Shown: positions 17,029 to 26,249 of the stretch, piece by piece
Layout: the number at the start of each line of letters is the position of its first letter
Position numbering within the stretch: the stretch's first letter is position 1
Assembly (NCBI GenBank): GCA_050330855.1
Contig: JBHJNL010000027.1
Coordinates: 1-64,000 of the forward strand
Source: RCC1774 sp050330855
GTDB lineage: Bacteria > Cyanobacteriota > Cyanobacteriia > Thermosynechococcales > Thermosynechococcaceae
Reading direction: 5' to 3'
DNA length: 64,000 nt
Notes under the pieces: model-generated
Database searches by the model: none
What the model was told of the DNA's origin: nothing
Seen by the model: only the letters and a program-made list of their open reading frames with translations
Translations under genes and position numbers: made by a program

Positions 17029-18537
17029 ATGACGGAATCACAGCAAAAACGAGTCGTTGTGGTCGGCGCAGGCTGGGCGGGACTCGGCGCAACCTATCAT
17101 CTTGTTCAGCAAGGTTACGATGTAACGCTGCTTGAGGCCGGGTCCACTCCCGGTGGGTTGGTGGCGGGCTGGCAAACAGCGGGGGGCCGTGCGGTAGAAG
17201 CAGGTATCCATGGGTTTTGGTACCCCTACAAAAATATCTTCGGGCTGGTGGATCATCTAGGGCTACGCCCCTTCACGCCCTGGACTCAGTCCTCTCAATA
17301 TTCTCCAGAGGGTCTAGAGGCTGTCTCTCCTATTTTTCAGGATCAGCCCCGTCTACCGATGCCGTTAGGAACCTTTGCCTACCCAAAATTTCCACGCTTG
17401 CCCTTGGTAGATCGGCTATCGGCATTCCCGCTCATTCATGCGGTGGTTGATTTTGATAACTCCGATGAAGCTTGGCAACGCTATGACGGGATGACGGCCC
17501 GTGAGCTGTTTAAGCAGTATGGCGTTTCGGCGCGGCTCTATAAGGATGCCTTTGAAGCGATGTTGCTGGTGGGTTTATTTGCTCCCGGTGAGCAGTGTTC
17601 TGCAGCGGCGGCCTTGGGAATGCTCTATTACTTTATTTTGGCCCATCAGCCTGATTTTGATGTGGTTTGGTGTCGCGGCACCGTGGGGGAAATGATTTTT
17701 CGGCCCTGGTGCGATCGCATCTCTAAAGCCGGGGGAAAAATTCTCACCCAGCGGCGAGTTACCGATCTGCGCTTAGATGAATCCGGTCAGCCCAACGCCG
17801 TCATCTGTGGCGATGAAGTCTTTGCAGCCGATGCCGTGATTTTCTCGGTTGGCATCTCTGGGATGCAAAACATCGTGCGGGGGAGTTCCGCACTCCAGCA
17901 GCGCCCCCAGTTCCGGGATGTGATGAACCTGGGGGCGGTAGATGTATTGGCGACCCGACTGTGGTTTGATCGGCGGGTGCGGGTACCGCAGCCCTCGAAT
18001 GCAGGGTTTGGGTTTCACGCCACAACGGGCTGGACCTTCTTTGATTTGAATGTGCTCCATGATGCCTATCGAGATGAGGCCGGTTCAGTGATTGAGGTGG
18101 ATTTTTATCACGCCAATCAATTTTTACCGATGAGCGACGAGGCGATTATAAAGATGGTGCAAAAGGATCTCACCACCTGCGTTCCGGGCTTTGGGGATGC
18201 CAAAGTGATAGACCACAGCGTGATCCGGCTACCCCGTGCCGTGACTCATTTTGCGCCAGGGAGCTATCAATATTTGCTCCCGGCCCAAACCGGGTTCAAC
18301 AATGTCTTTTTAAGTGGAGACTGGATTGTGAACCGCCACGGGTCTTGGTCACAGGAAAAAGCCTATGTGACAGGGCTAGAGGCGGCGAATTTAGTTTGCG
18401 ATCGCATCGGTCAGGGCCAAAAAGCTACCATTATTCCTGTCGAAGCAGATGAACCACATATTCAGATCGCGCGGACTCTGAATCGAACTATTCGCAACGT
18501 TCAACAAACAATTTTGCCTAATTTCTGGCTACCCTAA
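17029..18537 (+). CDS. FAD-dependent oxidoreductase, carotenoid desaturase-like
   Basis: 502-residue flavoprotein of the amine oxidase / phytoene desaturase superfamily. The N-terminal dinucleotide-binding motif VVVGAGWAGLGAT is at about residues 11-23, followed by LLEAGSTPGGLVAGW. The C-terminal FAD segment is LSGDWIVNRHGSWSQEKAYVTGLEAAN. It resembles zeta-carotene desaturase and related plant and cyanobacterial desaturase-like proteins, so a carotenoid or other isoprenoid substrate is inferred, not shown. I chose ATG 17029, seven bases after AAGGA, over a TTG at 17005. It converges with the glycosyltransferase gene with a 20-base overlap. Confidence 0.82.
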   Translation: MTESQQKRVVVVGAGWAGLGATYHLVQQGYDVTLLEAGSTPGGLVAGWQTAGGRAVEAGIHGFWYPYKNIFGLVDHLGLRPFTPWTQSSQYSPEGLEAVSPIFQDQPRLPMPLGTFAYPKFPRLPLVDRLSAFPLIHAVVDFDNSDEAWQRYDGMTARELFKQYGVSARLYKDAFEAMLLVGLFAPGEQCSAAAALGMLYYFILAHQPDFDVVWCRGTVGEMIFRPWCDRISKAGGKILTQRRVTDLRLDESGQPNAVICGDEVFAADAVIFSVGISGMQNIVRGSSALQQRPQFRDVMNLGAVDVLATRLWFDRRVRVPQPSNAGFGFHATTGWTFFDLNVLHDAYRDEAGSVIEVDFYHANQFLPMSDEAIIKMVQKDLTTCVPGFGDAKVIDHSVIRLPRAVTHFAPGSYQYLLPAQTGFNNVFLSGDWIVNRHGSWSQEKAYVTGLEAANLVCDRIGQGQKATIIPVEADEPHIQIARTLNRTIRNVQQTILPNFWLP

Positions 18538-19348
18538 TCTGATCGCAACCAGAATCAGACTTTTGTCCGAGCACTTGTCGTAGTGCGAGCCAAACGAAAG
18601 CCGGAATTGTACTGCCATAGCGCTTCCATAAACGGGTTGGTTCTTGGATGAGGCGATACAGCCACTCGAAGCCAGACGCTCGTACCCAACCTGGTGCTCT
18701 TTTCTGAAGACCTGCATAGACCGGGAATACACCCCCCAAACCAATCATGACTGCTTGAATCTTATCCCGATGGACATCGATCCAAGCCTCTTGTTTCGGA
18801 CAACCCAGCGCCAAAAAGACAATGCCAGCGCCACTCGCATTAACTCGCTCAATCAGGGCACTGTCTTCTGCAGGCGTCATGGGACGAAACGGGAGCGGCT
18901 CCACCCCAGCAATGTCTAAATTAGGGAACTCTCTTTGCAGACGAGTTTGCATGCGCCCCAGTATGTCAGACTGTGAGCCTAGCAAGAAAATGCTGACCTG
19001 CTCACGAGGAGCCGCTTGGCAAAGCGCCGTAAATATATCCATGCCTGCAACCCTATCCTGTTGCAGAGCGCCCATTGTTTTCATCATCCAGACTAAAGGC
19101 ATCCCATCAGGGGTGACCATGTCAGCATTTTGCAAAACTGAGCTGAAATCGGGATTTCGGTATGCCTCAATAAGCATGTGGGTATTCGCGACACAAACAG
19201 ATTTGCTACGGCGTTCCTTTGCCCATACCATAATCGCTCTCATCTGCTCTTTGAACGGCTGTGCCGTGATCGGAGAGCCAATAATACTCAATGTAGGGAG
19301 TGTCGGCATAACCCGACTGAGTTCCTTCGTATTTATTGCTTGCGACAT
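18518..19348 (-). CDS. WecG/TagA/CpsF family glycosyltransferase
   Basis: 276 residues. The family domain is clear: VCVANTHMLIEAYRNPDF, ADMVTPDGMPLVW, RVAGMDIF, FLLGSQSDILGRM, GIVFLALGCPKQEAWI and GVGGVFPVYAG-like LGGVFPVYAGLQKRAP, ending RLIQEPTRLWKRY. Members transfer N-acetylmannosamine or similar sugars to lipid-linked carriers during exopolysaccharide or wall polymer assembly. The acceptor here is unknown. No polysaccharide operon surrounds it. Its last codons overlap the flavoprotein gene on the other strand. Confidence 0.92.
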   Translation of the reverse strand: MSQAINTKELSRVMPTLPTLSIIGSPITAQPFKEQMRAIMVWAKERRSKSVCVANTHMLIEAYRNPDFSSVLQNADMVTPDGMPLVWMMKTMGALQQDRVAGMDIFTALCQAAPREQVSIFLLGSQSDILGRMQTRLQREFPNLDIAGVEPLPFRPMTPAEDSALIERVNASGAGIVFLALGCPKQEAWIDVHRDKIQAVMIGLGGVFPVYAGLQKRAPGWVRASGFEWLYRLIQEPTRLWKRYGSTIPAFVWLALRQVLGQKSDSGCDQIRVARN

Positions 19349-19605
19349 AGAACGACCTGAAATAAAAAACCGAAGAAAGAAGACCTTGACTAGAGATAGA
19401 AATAAGCGGCATTAGACCAAATTAAATCTTTTCTCTAAGCATTGGCTCCTTGCTTGAAAGCATGATTGAAAATCGTATATATACTTGTCACGGGTGAGCT
19501 AACTTATTATGCAAACTAGATTCGACTCTGAATTAAAACTGACCTATTAAAACTATGATTTTTCGTGTTTATCGTAACTTCTATAACAAGAAAACATAAC
19601 CAAGC

Positions 19606-19767
19606 TCAATCCAGCAATGGACTATAAGACTTTTGTCGTTGAAGATGACTGACAATCTCATCAATGTGATTGGGGGTAAAATCAGTCAGCTCACTCACCC
19701 ACCGCTTAATTGATTCTTCGTTATCGTTGTGTTCGCCGTTATCCATATAATGATTCTGCAAGTCCAT
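19606..19767 (-). CDS. Probable small protein, 53 residues, unrecognised
   Basis: An open frame shorter than 60 codons with good translation signals: ATG at 19767 preceded by AGGAG with a 9-base spacer, ending TGA at 19606. The product begins MDLQNHYMDNGEHNDNEES and continues IKRWVSELTDF, TPNHIDEIVSHLQRQKS; it is acidic and likely helical, without a membrane segment or a double-Gly leader. A TTCAG-N13-CTGAA dyad and TATATAG/TAGAAT sequences upstream look like promoter elements. It stands alone between wecG and the M28 peptidase gene. I do not recognise a family. Confidence 0.5.
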   Translation of the reverse strand: MDLQNHYMDNGEHNDNEESIKRWVSELTDFTPNHIDEIVSHLQRQKSYSPLLD

Positions 19768-20423
19768 TGTAAAAGGCTCCTATTCTATCTATATAATTCA
19801 GTCGCTATATTGACCTGAATAAAGACAAGATAATACTTCAAACTAAAAACTCAAAAACGTTTCTATTGTTTAACTAGAAAATACACCCCTGAACTTTCAT
19901 ATAAAAGGTTTTATTCGCTCCCATTTAGGGAAAGAACGAAAAGTAATGTAGGTCAAAATTAGCTGATTGCTTATAATCTATTACAAGCCTTAGTTAGACC
20001 AAGGTTGTATTCTATTGAAATTATACCCCTCGCAAAGTAGTTGCTGTAATGCTCGTCACATTCCCCAAAACAGTGTTGAGCAGCAAATACCTATCACTTT
20101 CACTATAGGTGGATAGGTTGATATCGTCAGTAAGCTTATGTCAGGGACAAAAGTCATGTATAGTCATGCCGGTCTGTCGCGGGTGGCAAACACGGCAGAA
20201 AAAACTTCACTATATGGGAAAGGACGTGTTTTGGTGATGTCTATCATCAATGGTCGAACTCGCTGCATGATGGCAAGGTGGTATTTGTCACTAAATGCTT
20301 CTTGATCGTTAAATTTGTTCTGACCTGATGTTTCCTTTATTTTGTGCCGAAGAGGACTGTGGCACAAAATCGTCTAAGGGATTCTAGCCTAGCACTTAGA
20401 CTCCGGACTGTCCTCAGCGTATT
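19768..20423. other. Intergenic stretch, no supported gene
   Basis: 656 bases, AT-rich. It contains the likely promoter of the 53-residue gene at its left end. A 67-codon minus-strand frame at 20164-20367 has no ribosome-binding site and no recognisable pattern. I see no tRNA, CRISPR or clear terminator. Confidence 0.6.
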
Positions 20424-21281
20424 TCAGAGTCGTTGTATGGCATTCGCTAGTCCCTGACAAACCTGGGTTAAAAATCGTAGATTGAGACTTTCATAAACGT
20501 CTAGGGCCGTGTGGTAATTAGGGTTTCGCATGTTAGCCGTGTCTGTAACCATAATGGCGCGATAGCCTAGATCCCAAAAGGGGGCGTGATCGCTGCGTCG
20601 AGTATCGGGTAAGATACGCCCTTTCAAGGGCACAGGCAGCCATTGGCAGGGAACGCTTGTTTTGATGATGCGGCTGATCTTGATGAGATCTGCGATCGCA
20701 CCTAAATTACCCACCAAGGCAATAAAGTTCCCTTGCGCCGGATAGATAGCTTCTAAAAACCTAGCCGGATAGGCTTGGGAGCCTGGTGCGTCGGTGCAGT
20801 ACCCCAGCATCTCTAGTGACAACATTAGTCGTAATGATTCTCTCTGGTCCTTTAATCGTTCAGCATAGGCACGGTTCCCGACCCCATATTCTTCTAGGTC
20901 AAAGGCCACTAGACGAAGGGGATGCCGTGCTGCCCTATGGCGAAAGAAACGGGCCAATTCTAGTAGCGCTGCCACCCCGGTCGCATTATCATCAGCCCCA
21001 GGTGAGCCTGGGACCGTATCGTAATGGGCACCGATCAGGATCGGTGGCGGCTGGTCAGCATCTTGCCCTCCAAGGTTGAGGATCAGGTTTTCGTAGGTTT
21101 GTCCCCGCCAGTTGAAAGCATGGGATTCTACCGCGCCAAAGTGGGCCAGTTCTTGCCGAATATACTCTCGAACAAAGGTATGCCCTGCTTGACCCAAAAA
21201 CGGATCGCGTTCTCTGATGATGTACCGCAAATGTTGGGCAAGACGTGTTTGTAACTCTTGCTCAGCGTTGGACAAACTCAA
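20424..21281 (-). CDS. M28-family zinc peptidase
   Basis: 285-residue metallopeptidase. The co-catalytic zinc site pattern of the M28 family is visible: GAHYDTVPGSPGADDNATG (His and Asp ligands), AFDLEEYG with the catalytic Glu pair, SLEMLGYC with a further acidic ligand, RRSDHAPFWDLG and NYHTALD with the last His. Such enzymes are aminopeptidases or related exopeptidases; glutaminyl cyclases share the fold. No signal peptide is seen, so it may be cytoplasmic. Substrate not predictable. Confidence 0.9.
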   Translation of the reverse strand: MSLSNAEQELQTRLAQHLRYIIRERDPFLGQAGHTFVREYIRQELAHFGAVESHAFNWRGQTYENLILNLGGQDADQPPPILIGAHYDTVPGSPGADDNATGVAALLELARFFRHRAARHPLRLVAFDLEEYGVGNRAYAERLKDQRESLRLMLSLEMLGYCTDAPGSQAYPARFLEAIYPAQGNFIALVGNLGAIADLIKISRIIKTSVPCQWLPVPLKGRILPDTRRSDHAPFWDLGYRAIMVTDTANMRNPNYHTALDVYESLNLRFLTQVCQGLANAIQRL

Positions 21282-21329
21282 GAGGCTTTATTCCTGATAA
21301 CGCTCAGATTGACCGCAATGACGCTGTGA

Positions 21330-21893
21330 CTAGACGCCACCTTGAACCACAAACGGATCGCTAGTCAATCGAATCTTGTAGCCACCATCGGCAGGTACTG
21401 TCAGCAGTTGCTCTTGAAACGTCACCGTTTGTCCCGGTGCTAATGTGGCGGGCTGAGGAGCGGCACTTCCGGTTTGAAGCAGGTTGCCGCTGCCGTCAAC
21501 GATCTCGAAGTTGATACTAGAAACGGTTACAGACTCTTTGTTTTTGTTCGTCAGTGTGCCTGCAGCCATCGAAGAGCCGTTCAGGCGAATGATGGGATCT
21601 AGACGCAGCTTGCTCACTTGCAGATTTTTCTTCAGCTTGGCTGCCAAAAGCTGCGGGTCTTCACCCCCTGCTAAGGCAGGACTACCACTCTGAGCAGGGG
21701 CTGCAGGGGCATTTAAGTTGATCAACTGGTTCCAATAGGACTGAAACTCAGACCATTCTCGAGGTGAGTCACCAATGACCACGACATCTCCAGGGGTCTG
21801 TGCTTTAGCAGATAACGGGGCTAGGGCGACCGTTGACATCAACACAGAACCGACCATCAGTCGTGTAAGGGTTTTCGGAAATCCAGTTAACAT
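21330..21893 (-). CDS. Secreted protein with an FxLYD-like beta domain
   Basis: 187 residues from ATG 21893 (a longer frame reaches 21938). A signal peptide (FPKTLTRLMVGSVLMSTVALAPLSAKAQ) with an AKA-type cleavage site is followed by VVVIGDSPREWSEF. The C-terminal 90 residues look like a small immunoglobulin-like domain: SSMAAGTLTNKNKESVTVSSINFEIVD, then ATLAPGQTVTFQEQL. Such domains are common in cell-envelope proteins. Specific function unknown. Confidence 0.7.
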   Translation of the reverse strand: MLTGFPKTLTRLMVGSVLMSTVALAPLSAKAQTPGDVVVIGDSPREWSEFQSYWNQLINLNAPAAPAQSGSPALAGGEDPQLLAAKLKKNLQVSKLRLDPIIRLNGSSMAAGTLTNKNKESVTVSSINFEIVDGSGNLLQTGSAAPQPATLAPGQTVTFQEQLLTVPADGGYKIRLTSDPFVVQGGV

Positions 21894-22015
21894 ATCTTGT
21901 TGCTCTCTTAACCAGCGTATTGAAGCCCAGTGGGCCATAAATAGAAATTTGTTTAGCAGATCTTGAAGACTGCTAGTTCTAGTATTCCCCGATCATGGTT
22001 AAGACTCAACAATGC

Positions 22016-22498
22016 TTAGCCGCCATATTGCCAGGGCGTGTCTTGCAGTAAAAGAGGCTCCCCTTCACGGTGGAGCGCGGCAGCAATCACTTCGCCGAGA
22101 AAAATAGAGTGATCGCCTTCTTCTAAGCTGCCTTTGACGCGACACTCGATATAGCCCAGGGATGACTCAATAATGGGACAGCCGGTCTCTGCACCGAGAG
22201 TGTAGGCCACGTCTCCGAACTTATCACCTTCACCTTTTTGAGGTTTGAAGAAGGTTTCAGCCATGTCTTTTTGACTTTTATCTAAAAAGCTGACGGCAAA
22301 GACTTGACTCGCTTTGATCATGGCATGGGAGCGGGAGTCTTGGCGGACGCCAATGGCAATCATAGGTGGCTTAAAAGAAGCCTGGGTGGTCCAGCTTAGG
22401 GTAAAGCCATTAATCTCGTCACCCTCTTTGACTCCACAGATATTGAGGGGGTGAGGAAGGTAACGCAATAGGGTGCGCTTGGCGTTGTCGTCTAGCAA
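22016..22498 (-). CDS. Flavin reductase-like FMN-binding protein
   Basis: 160 residues of the flavin_reductase-like split-barrel family: PHPLNICGVKEGDEINGFTLSWTTQASFKPPMIAIGVR, VFAVSFLDKSQKDMAETFF, GYIECRVKGSLEEGDHSIFLGEVI. These proteins bind FMN and use NAD(P)H or act as diflavin partners. Related cyanobacterial domains sit at the C-terminus of flavodiiron proteins; here it stands alone. Substrate unknown. Confidence 0.88.
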   Translation of the reverse strand: MLDDNAKRTLLRYLPHPLNICGVKEGDEINGFTLSWTTQASFKPPMIAIGVRQDSRSHAMIKASQVFAVSFLDKSQKDMAETFFKPQKGEGDKFGDVAYTLGAETGCPIIESSLGYIECRVKGSLEEGDHSIFLGEVIAAALHREGEPLLLQDTPWQYGG

Positions 22499-22684
22499 GG
22501 CTTAAGAGTCCTTATTCTGAACAGTACAGCTATGCTTAACTGTAGCAGGGACAAGAGCTAGAGGGTAAGGGGGATAGCCATCGAAAAACGCACGAATATT
22601 CTGTCGCATTAGTGTTCTCTACGGTGCTTCACTTTCAAGGATGTGATCAAGAAAGTGGGTATAGGAAACATTGACTGCAAGGGT

Positions 22685-23476
22685 CTAAATCGCCTCTGTA
22701 TAGACTGCTCGATTAGGCGTGACAATCAATAGGCTATTTGCTGGGACAACATTCCAGTGATCGCTCTTGAACATGGGTTCAGAGGCCACCAAGACACCAC
22801 CAGGAAGAGATAAATCATCTCGAATCCAGTAGAGAGATGGCGCTTGAGTTAAACAGGCGTATCTCGATGCCACTAAAGACTGACCATCGCTAAGGACAAC
22901 ATTTAAGGTGGCGCTGGTGTTAGCGGCAACGGCCCAGGTCGTGATTTGTTTGAGGGTCGCGGTCAAGGCCTCCTGCAGTGAGAGAGCAGGATTGACCTCT
23001 AATTCGTGGCAGATCAAGGCAAAAATATGTTCAGAATCGGTGGTTCCTTCGATGGCTTGGTATTGGCGATCGCTTAAATAATTGCGTAACTGCCGATACA
23101 GCGTTTGGCGAAAGTTATCTATAAACCCGTTATGAATACCGAGCAGTTGATCTTGACCATAGGGCTGACAGTTACTGAGCTGCACACTTTGGCCCACGGT
23201 GGCGCTGCGGACATAGGCGACGACACAGCCCGTCTCAACGTAATGGGCGAGGTTGGTTAGATTCTGATCGCTCCAAATTGGTGTGGTATTGCGATAGGTA
23301 CAGGGCGCAATGGGCTGCTTGGGATGGTACCAACCCAGACCAAAGCCATCGGCATTGAGTAAACCAGCGGTCATTTCTTGGGGTTGGTAGCTTTGCACAA
23401 TCAGGGAATGTTCGGGCTTGAGCAATAGGGCTTCTAGCCGAACGGGGGGACCAAGGTAGCCAAGCAAACGACACAT
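22685..23476 (-). CDS. Class II glutamine amidotransferase (EgtC-like)
   Basis: 263-residue N-terminal nucleophile hydrolase. Cys2 after the initiator Met (MCRLLGYLG) is the expected catalytic nucleophile. Other family parts: GLLNADGFGLGWY, VVAYVRSATVG, NCQPYGQDQLLGIHNGFIDNF and GTTDSEHIFALI. It resembles EgtC, the gamma-glutamyl hydrolase of ergothioneine synthesis, but stand-alone proteins of this type also exist without that pathway, and no egtB or egtD lies in the window. Confidence 0.87.
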   Translation of the reverse strand: MCRLLGYLGPPVRLEALLLKPEHSLIVQSYQPQEMTAGLLNADGFGLGWYHPKQPIAPCTYRNTTPIWSDQNLTNLAHYVETGCVVAYVRSATVGQSVQLSNCQPYGQDQLLGIHNGFIDNFRQTLYRQLRNYLSDRQYQAIEGTTDSEHIFALICHELEVNPALSLQEALTATLKQITTWAVAANTSATLNVVLSDGQSLVASRYACLTQAPSLYWIRDDLSLPGGVLVASEPMFKSDHWNVVPANSLLIVTPNRAVYTEAI

Positions 23477-23748
23477 AGAGTATTGATGAGTTCTAGTCCC
23501 TCAAACTATAGCCTTTGCCACCCTGACTGTTTAGACAGTTTTGAATAGGGTTTCAGATTCAATGATGGAAACGCTCATCTTGACAAGCTTTAATGGAGAG
23601 AGTGAGGACGTTAAGTATCAATTGATTAGCATGCCGATAGATCGATAGAGCATGTGGTCAATATTAAAAGTGGGGCACGATCTCGCACCGCGTGATGGTT
23701 AGCCCTACGGCCAATTCATTGTATAGAGTCAACTCCCTAGGAATCATC

Positions 23749-24075
23749 ATGACCTCACTAACAAAGATTGTTTGGGTTGGTTTAGGCGTTGCGATCGCAA
23801 CTTCTCTCCACACCCCTGTCTCAGCGCAGACTACGACACAGCCAGAAACAGCACCAACGTCTGCCGCCGCTCTGGGTGGCCCTCTACAGCCTTCTAACCC
23901 CAAATTCTTTCAGACCCCTGAACCGTCAGCAGACAATACCATCAAGGTTGAAGATGCTGATAAAGAGAAAGCAAGCCGAGCCTCTGCGGGTACGTCGCTT
24001 GATTGGCAATCGGAGCACCTTGACAAACAGCGACGGGGTGAATCAGGTTTTTCTTTGGTTAACGTCAATCTTTAG
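23749..24075 (+). CDS. Small exported protein, unknown function
   Basis: 108 residues from ATG 23749, placed because AGGA sits 7 bases upstream; the open frame runs further up to 23692. N-terminal signal peptide (MTSLTKIVWVGLGVAIATS) with an AQ cleavage site near VSAQTTT. The mature part is short, Pro/Ser/Thr-rich and then charged (KVEDADKEKASRAS), and ends FSLVNVNL. No domain is recognisable. Confidence 0.55.
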   Translation: MTSLTKIVWVGLGVAIATSLHTPVSAQTTTQPETAPTSAAALGGPLQPSNPKFFQTPEPSADNTIKVEDADKEKASRASAGTSLDWQSEHLDKQRRGESGFSLVNVNL

Positions 24076-24231
24076 CCACAACACTATTTGCTGAGGGTTG
24101 CGATTTTGTTCAACTCTCAGATAACCAGCTCTAGTTGACTGGCCCTGAGCAAAGCTGAAGGGAGTCAAAAAGAGGTAAAACTGGCGCTTTAACAGAGTTC
24201 TGTCAAGATCTCTAATTGAAGCTGTTCGTGC

Positions 24232-25248
24232 TCAAATACCGGCGTGGCCGAGCGCTAAGCCCGTGACCAGCATTCCTAAGACAAGGAAGGGCTGAGCGCT
24301 GGCTTGGTATTTCACGTCATTTTTGAGTGGGTCGCGTAGGAAGTACATATCTTGAAAGGTGATCTGAGGAATCACGAGCAAGATGAGAATCACGGCGTAG
24401 ATGTTCTCGTGGATGCCGATTAGGTATGCAGCCATGCTGAGCTGAAATACGTCGATCATGGTGACGCAAATCCAGGCGGCTGTGGTGATCCCGAACATAA
24501 CGGGGAGCGATTTGAGACCGAGCTGGGAATCGCCCTCAACGCTTTTGAAGTCGTTGACGATCGCAATGCCTAGACCGGCCAAGCTATAAATGAGGGTCAA
24601 GATAATGACTCTAAGACTCAGGTCACCAAAGAGCGCCTGTCCAGCCCACCACGGTAAGGCTATATAGCTAGCACCGAGGGCATAGTTGCCGAGCCAACCG
24701 TTTTGCTTCAGCTTTAGGGGCGGGGCGGAATAAATATAGGACACAAAGGAGCCAACAATGGCGAGGACGGTGATGGTGGGGAAGGTGTGACCAGCCCATT
24801 GGTCTAAGGTATATGCAATCGCAACCCCGGCAATCAGCAACACCCAAATCTGAACAATCACGCGCGGCAGCGGAATAGCACCGGACGGGATCGGTCGATA
24901 GGGTTCGTTAATGGCATCAATTTCGCGATCGTAATAGTCATTGATGGTTTGGGTATAGCCGGTTAAGCAAGGGCCAGACATGACCATACACAGCAGCGAG
25001 ATCGCTACATATTCAGGTTTCCAGACAAAATGGCCCGATGAAGCTGCGCCACAGACTACGCCCCAGATCAAGGGCACCCAGGTAATCGGCTTCATCAACT
25101 GCAGATGAATCTTCCAAATATTGGTGTCGCCTGTGTCTGCCCCTTTCATGCCGAGCAGTTGGCGAGCGGCGCTGCCCCGTTCGTTAGGTGCGGGTGCAGT
25201 CTCTGGTATCAGCTCTGATGCTGGAGTGGAAGAATCAGAATCGGCCAT
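24232..25248 (-). CDS. chlG: Chlorophyll synthase
   Basis: UbiA-family prenyltransferase that joins phytyl or geranylgeranyl diphosphate to chlorophyllide, the last step of chlorophyll synthesis in the thylakoid membrane. 338 residues from ATG 25248 (MADSDSS). Conserved: TWVPLIWGVVCGAASSG, the diphosphate-binding INDYYDREIDAINEPYRPIPSG, YSAPPLKLKQNGWLGNYALG and AIVNDFKSVEGD with the second Asp-rich motif. About eight hydrophobic helices. The N-terminal 40 residues are a soluble, variable extension. Confidence 0.96.
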   Translation of the reverse strand: MADSDSSTPASELIPETAPAPNERGSAARQLLGMKGADTGDTNIWKIHLQLMKPITWVPLIWGVVCGAASSGHFVWKPEYVAISLLCMVMSGPCLTGYTQTINDYYDREIDAINEPYRPIPSGAIPLPRVIVQIWVLLIAGVAIAYTLDQWAGHTFPTITVLAIVGSFVSYIYSAPPLKLKQNGWLGNYALGASYIALPWWAGQALFGDLSLRVIILTLIYSLAGLGIAIVNDFKSVEGDSQLGLKSLPVMFGITTAAWICVTMIDVFQLSMAAYLIGIHENIYAVILILLVIPQITFQDMYFLRDPLKNDVKYQASAQPFLVLGMLVTGLALGHAGI

Positions 25249-25386
25249 AGTCGTTTGGGTTTCGATAGGGTGGATATTAGGTCTCAAACAGTTTTTGACG
25301 TCTTGTGACCTTATTCTGACAAGTTATTGAAGATATTCCAACTCTTTAGAACGGCAAGGTAATAACGCCACAGGGCCGTAAGGATT

Positions 25387-25494
25387 ATGAGCAAGGAACT
25401 GACTGAGACTCAGGCTATTGAAAAGATTGCTCGCAAAGCTGATGCAGGGGAAGATGTCTCTGAATATTTCACAAAAAGGAAGTTGTTGAATTGA
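25387..25494 (+). pseudogene. 35-codon CopG-antitoxin-like N-terminal fragment
   Basis: The frame from ATG 25387 begins MSKELTETQAIEKIARKADAGED and then VSEYFTKRK before a stop. This resembles the start of CopG-type antitoxins of cyanobacteria, which continue into a ribbon-helix-helix. Here the ribbon-helix-helix is missing, so it is probably a remnant. The stop TGA overlaps an ATG (TGATG), leading into a second tiny frame. Confidence 0.4.
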
Positions 25495-25622
25495 TGACTA
25501 GAATCCATTCCGAAGCAATAGCAGTTGTATGGACGGGTGGGAGTAACAGTGCAGAAAACTACGCCCGAACGATTAACGAAGCTGGACTGCGATGTTTTGT
25601 GACTGAAATTGATCTGTCTTAA
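25494..25622 (+). other. 42-codon open frame coupled to the CopG-like fragment
   Basis: ATG at 25494 overlaps the preceding stop. It encodes MTRIHSEAIAVVWTGGSNS, then ENYARTINEAGLRCFVTEIDLS, and ends inside the convergent leuD 3' end. It may be the remains of a broken gene or a real micro-ORF. No family recognised. Confidence 0.3.
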
Positions 25623-26212
25623 CTCGCCCAGTTGAGATAAGGAAGCTGAGTTGCTGTCTCTTGAATTTTATCCGCATTAGCCACAAGCTGACCGCAGGCA
25701 TCCCAGGTGCCAGAGCAAAGCATTTGTCGGGGGCCATCGCCCATGTTCACGGAAGCTACAAAATCACCACACTTAACCTGCAAGGTCTCAAGATTAACCT
25801 CAACAGTGGCCGATGGATCTTGAGTAATCAGGCTTTGAAGCTGATTGACCGTTGCTGAATCCGCCGTGACGCAGGGAACACCCATCGCTAAGCAGTTACC
25901 TAAGAAAATTTCGGCAAAGCTTTCACCCAAGATCGCATCAATTCCCCACTTTGCGATCGCCTGGGGCGCATGTTCTCGCGAAGAGCCACAGCCGAAGTTA
26001 CCGTTCACGACTAGAATTTTGGCTCCTTGGTATTGGGGCTGATCAAAGGGATGCTGTCCCTGAGTTTGCTGACGGTCATCAGCGAAAACCTGTTCGCCTA
26101 ACCCATCAAAGGTGACACAGCGCAGAAACCGGGCCGGAATGATCCGATCAGTGTCAATATCATTGCCCTGTAAAGGGATGCCGGGGCCAGAAATAGCTGT
26201 GATTTTGTTCAT
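25619..26212 (-). CDS. leuD: 3-isopropylmalate dehydratase small subunit
   Basis: Swivel-domain subunit of the isopropylmalate isomerase of leucine synthesis; the large subunit LeuC carries the Fe-S cluster and is not in the window. 197 residues from ATG 26212. Visible: PLQGNDIDTDRIIPARFLR, the GNFGCGSSREHAPQAI loop, and ESFAEIFLGNCLAMGVPCV. The open frame upstream to 26272 lacks a better start. pdxJ lies 37 bases upstream on the same strand. Confidence 0.94.
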   Translation of the reverse strand: MNKITAISGPGIPLQGNDIDTDRIIPARFLRCVTFDGLGEQVFADDRQQTQGQHPFDQPQYQGAKILVVNGNFGCGSSREHAPQAIAKWGIDAILGESFAEIFLGNCLAMGVPCVTADSATVNQLQSLITQDPSATVEVNLETLQVKCGDFVASVNMGDGPRQMLCSGTWDACGQLVANADKIQETATQLPYLNWAS

Positions 26213-26249
26213 GATGGTTGCGGTTACGTTTCGATAGAGGGGATAGCGG

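Noticed and set aside
20164..20367. 67-codon minus-strand frame between wecG and the M28 gene
   Set aside because: No translation signals and nothing recognisable.
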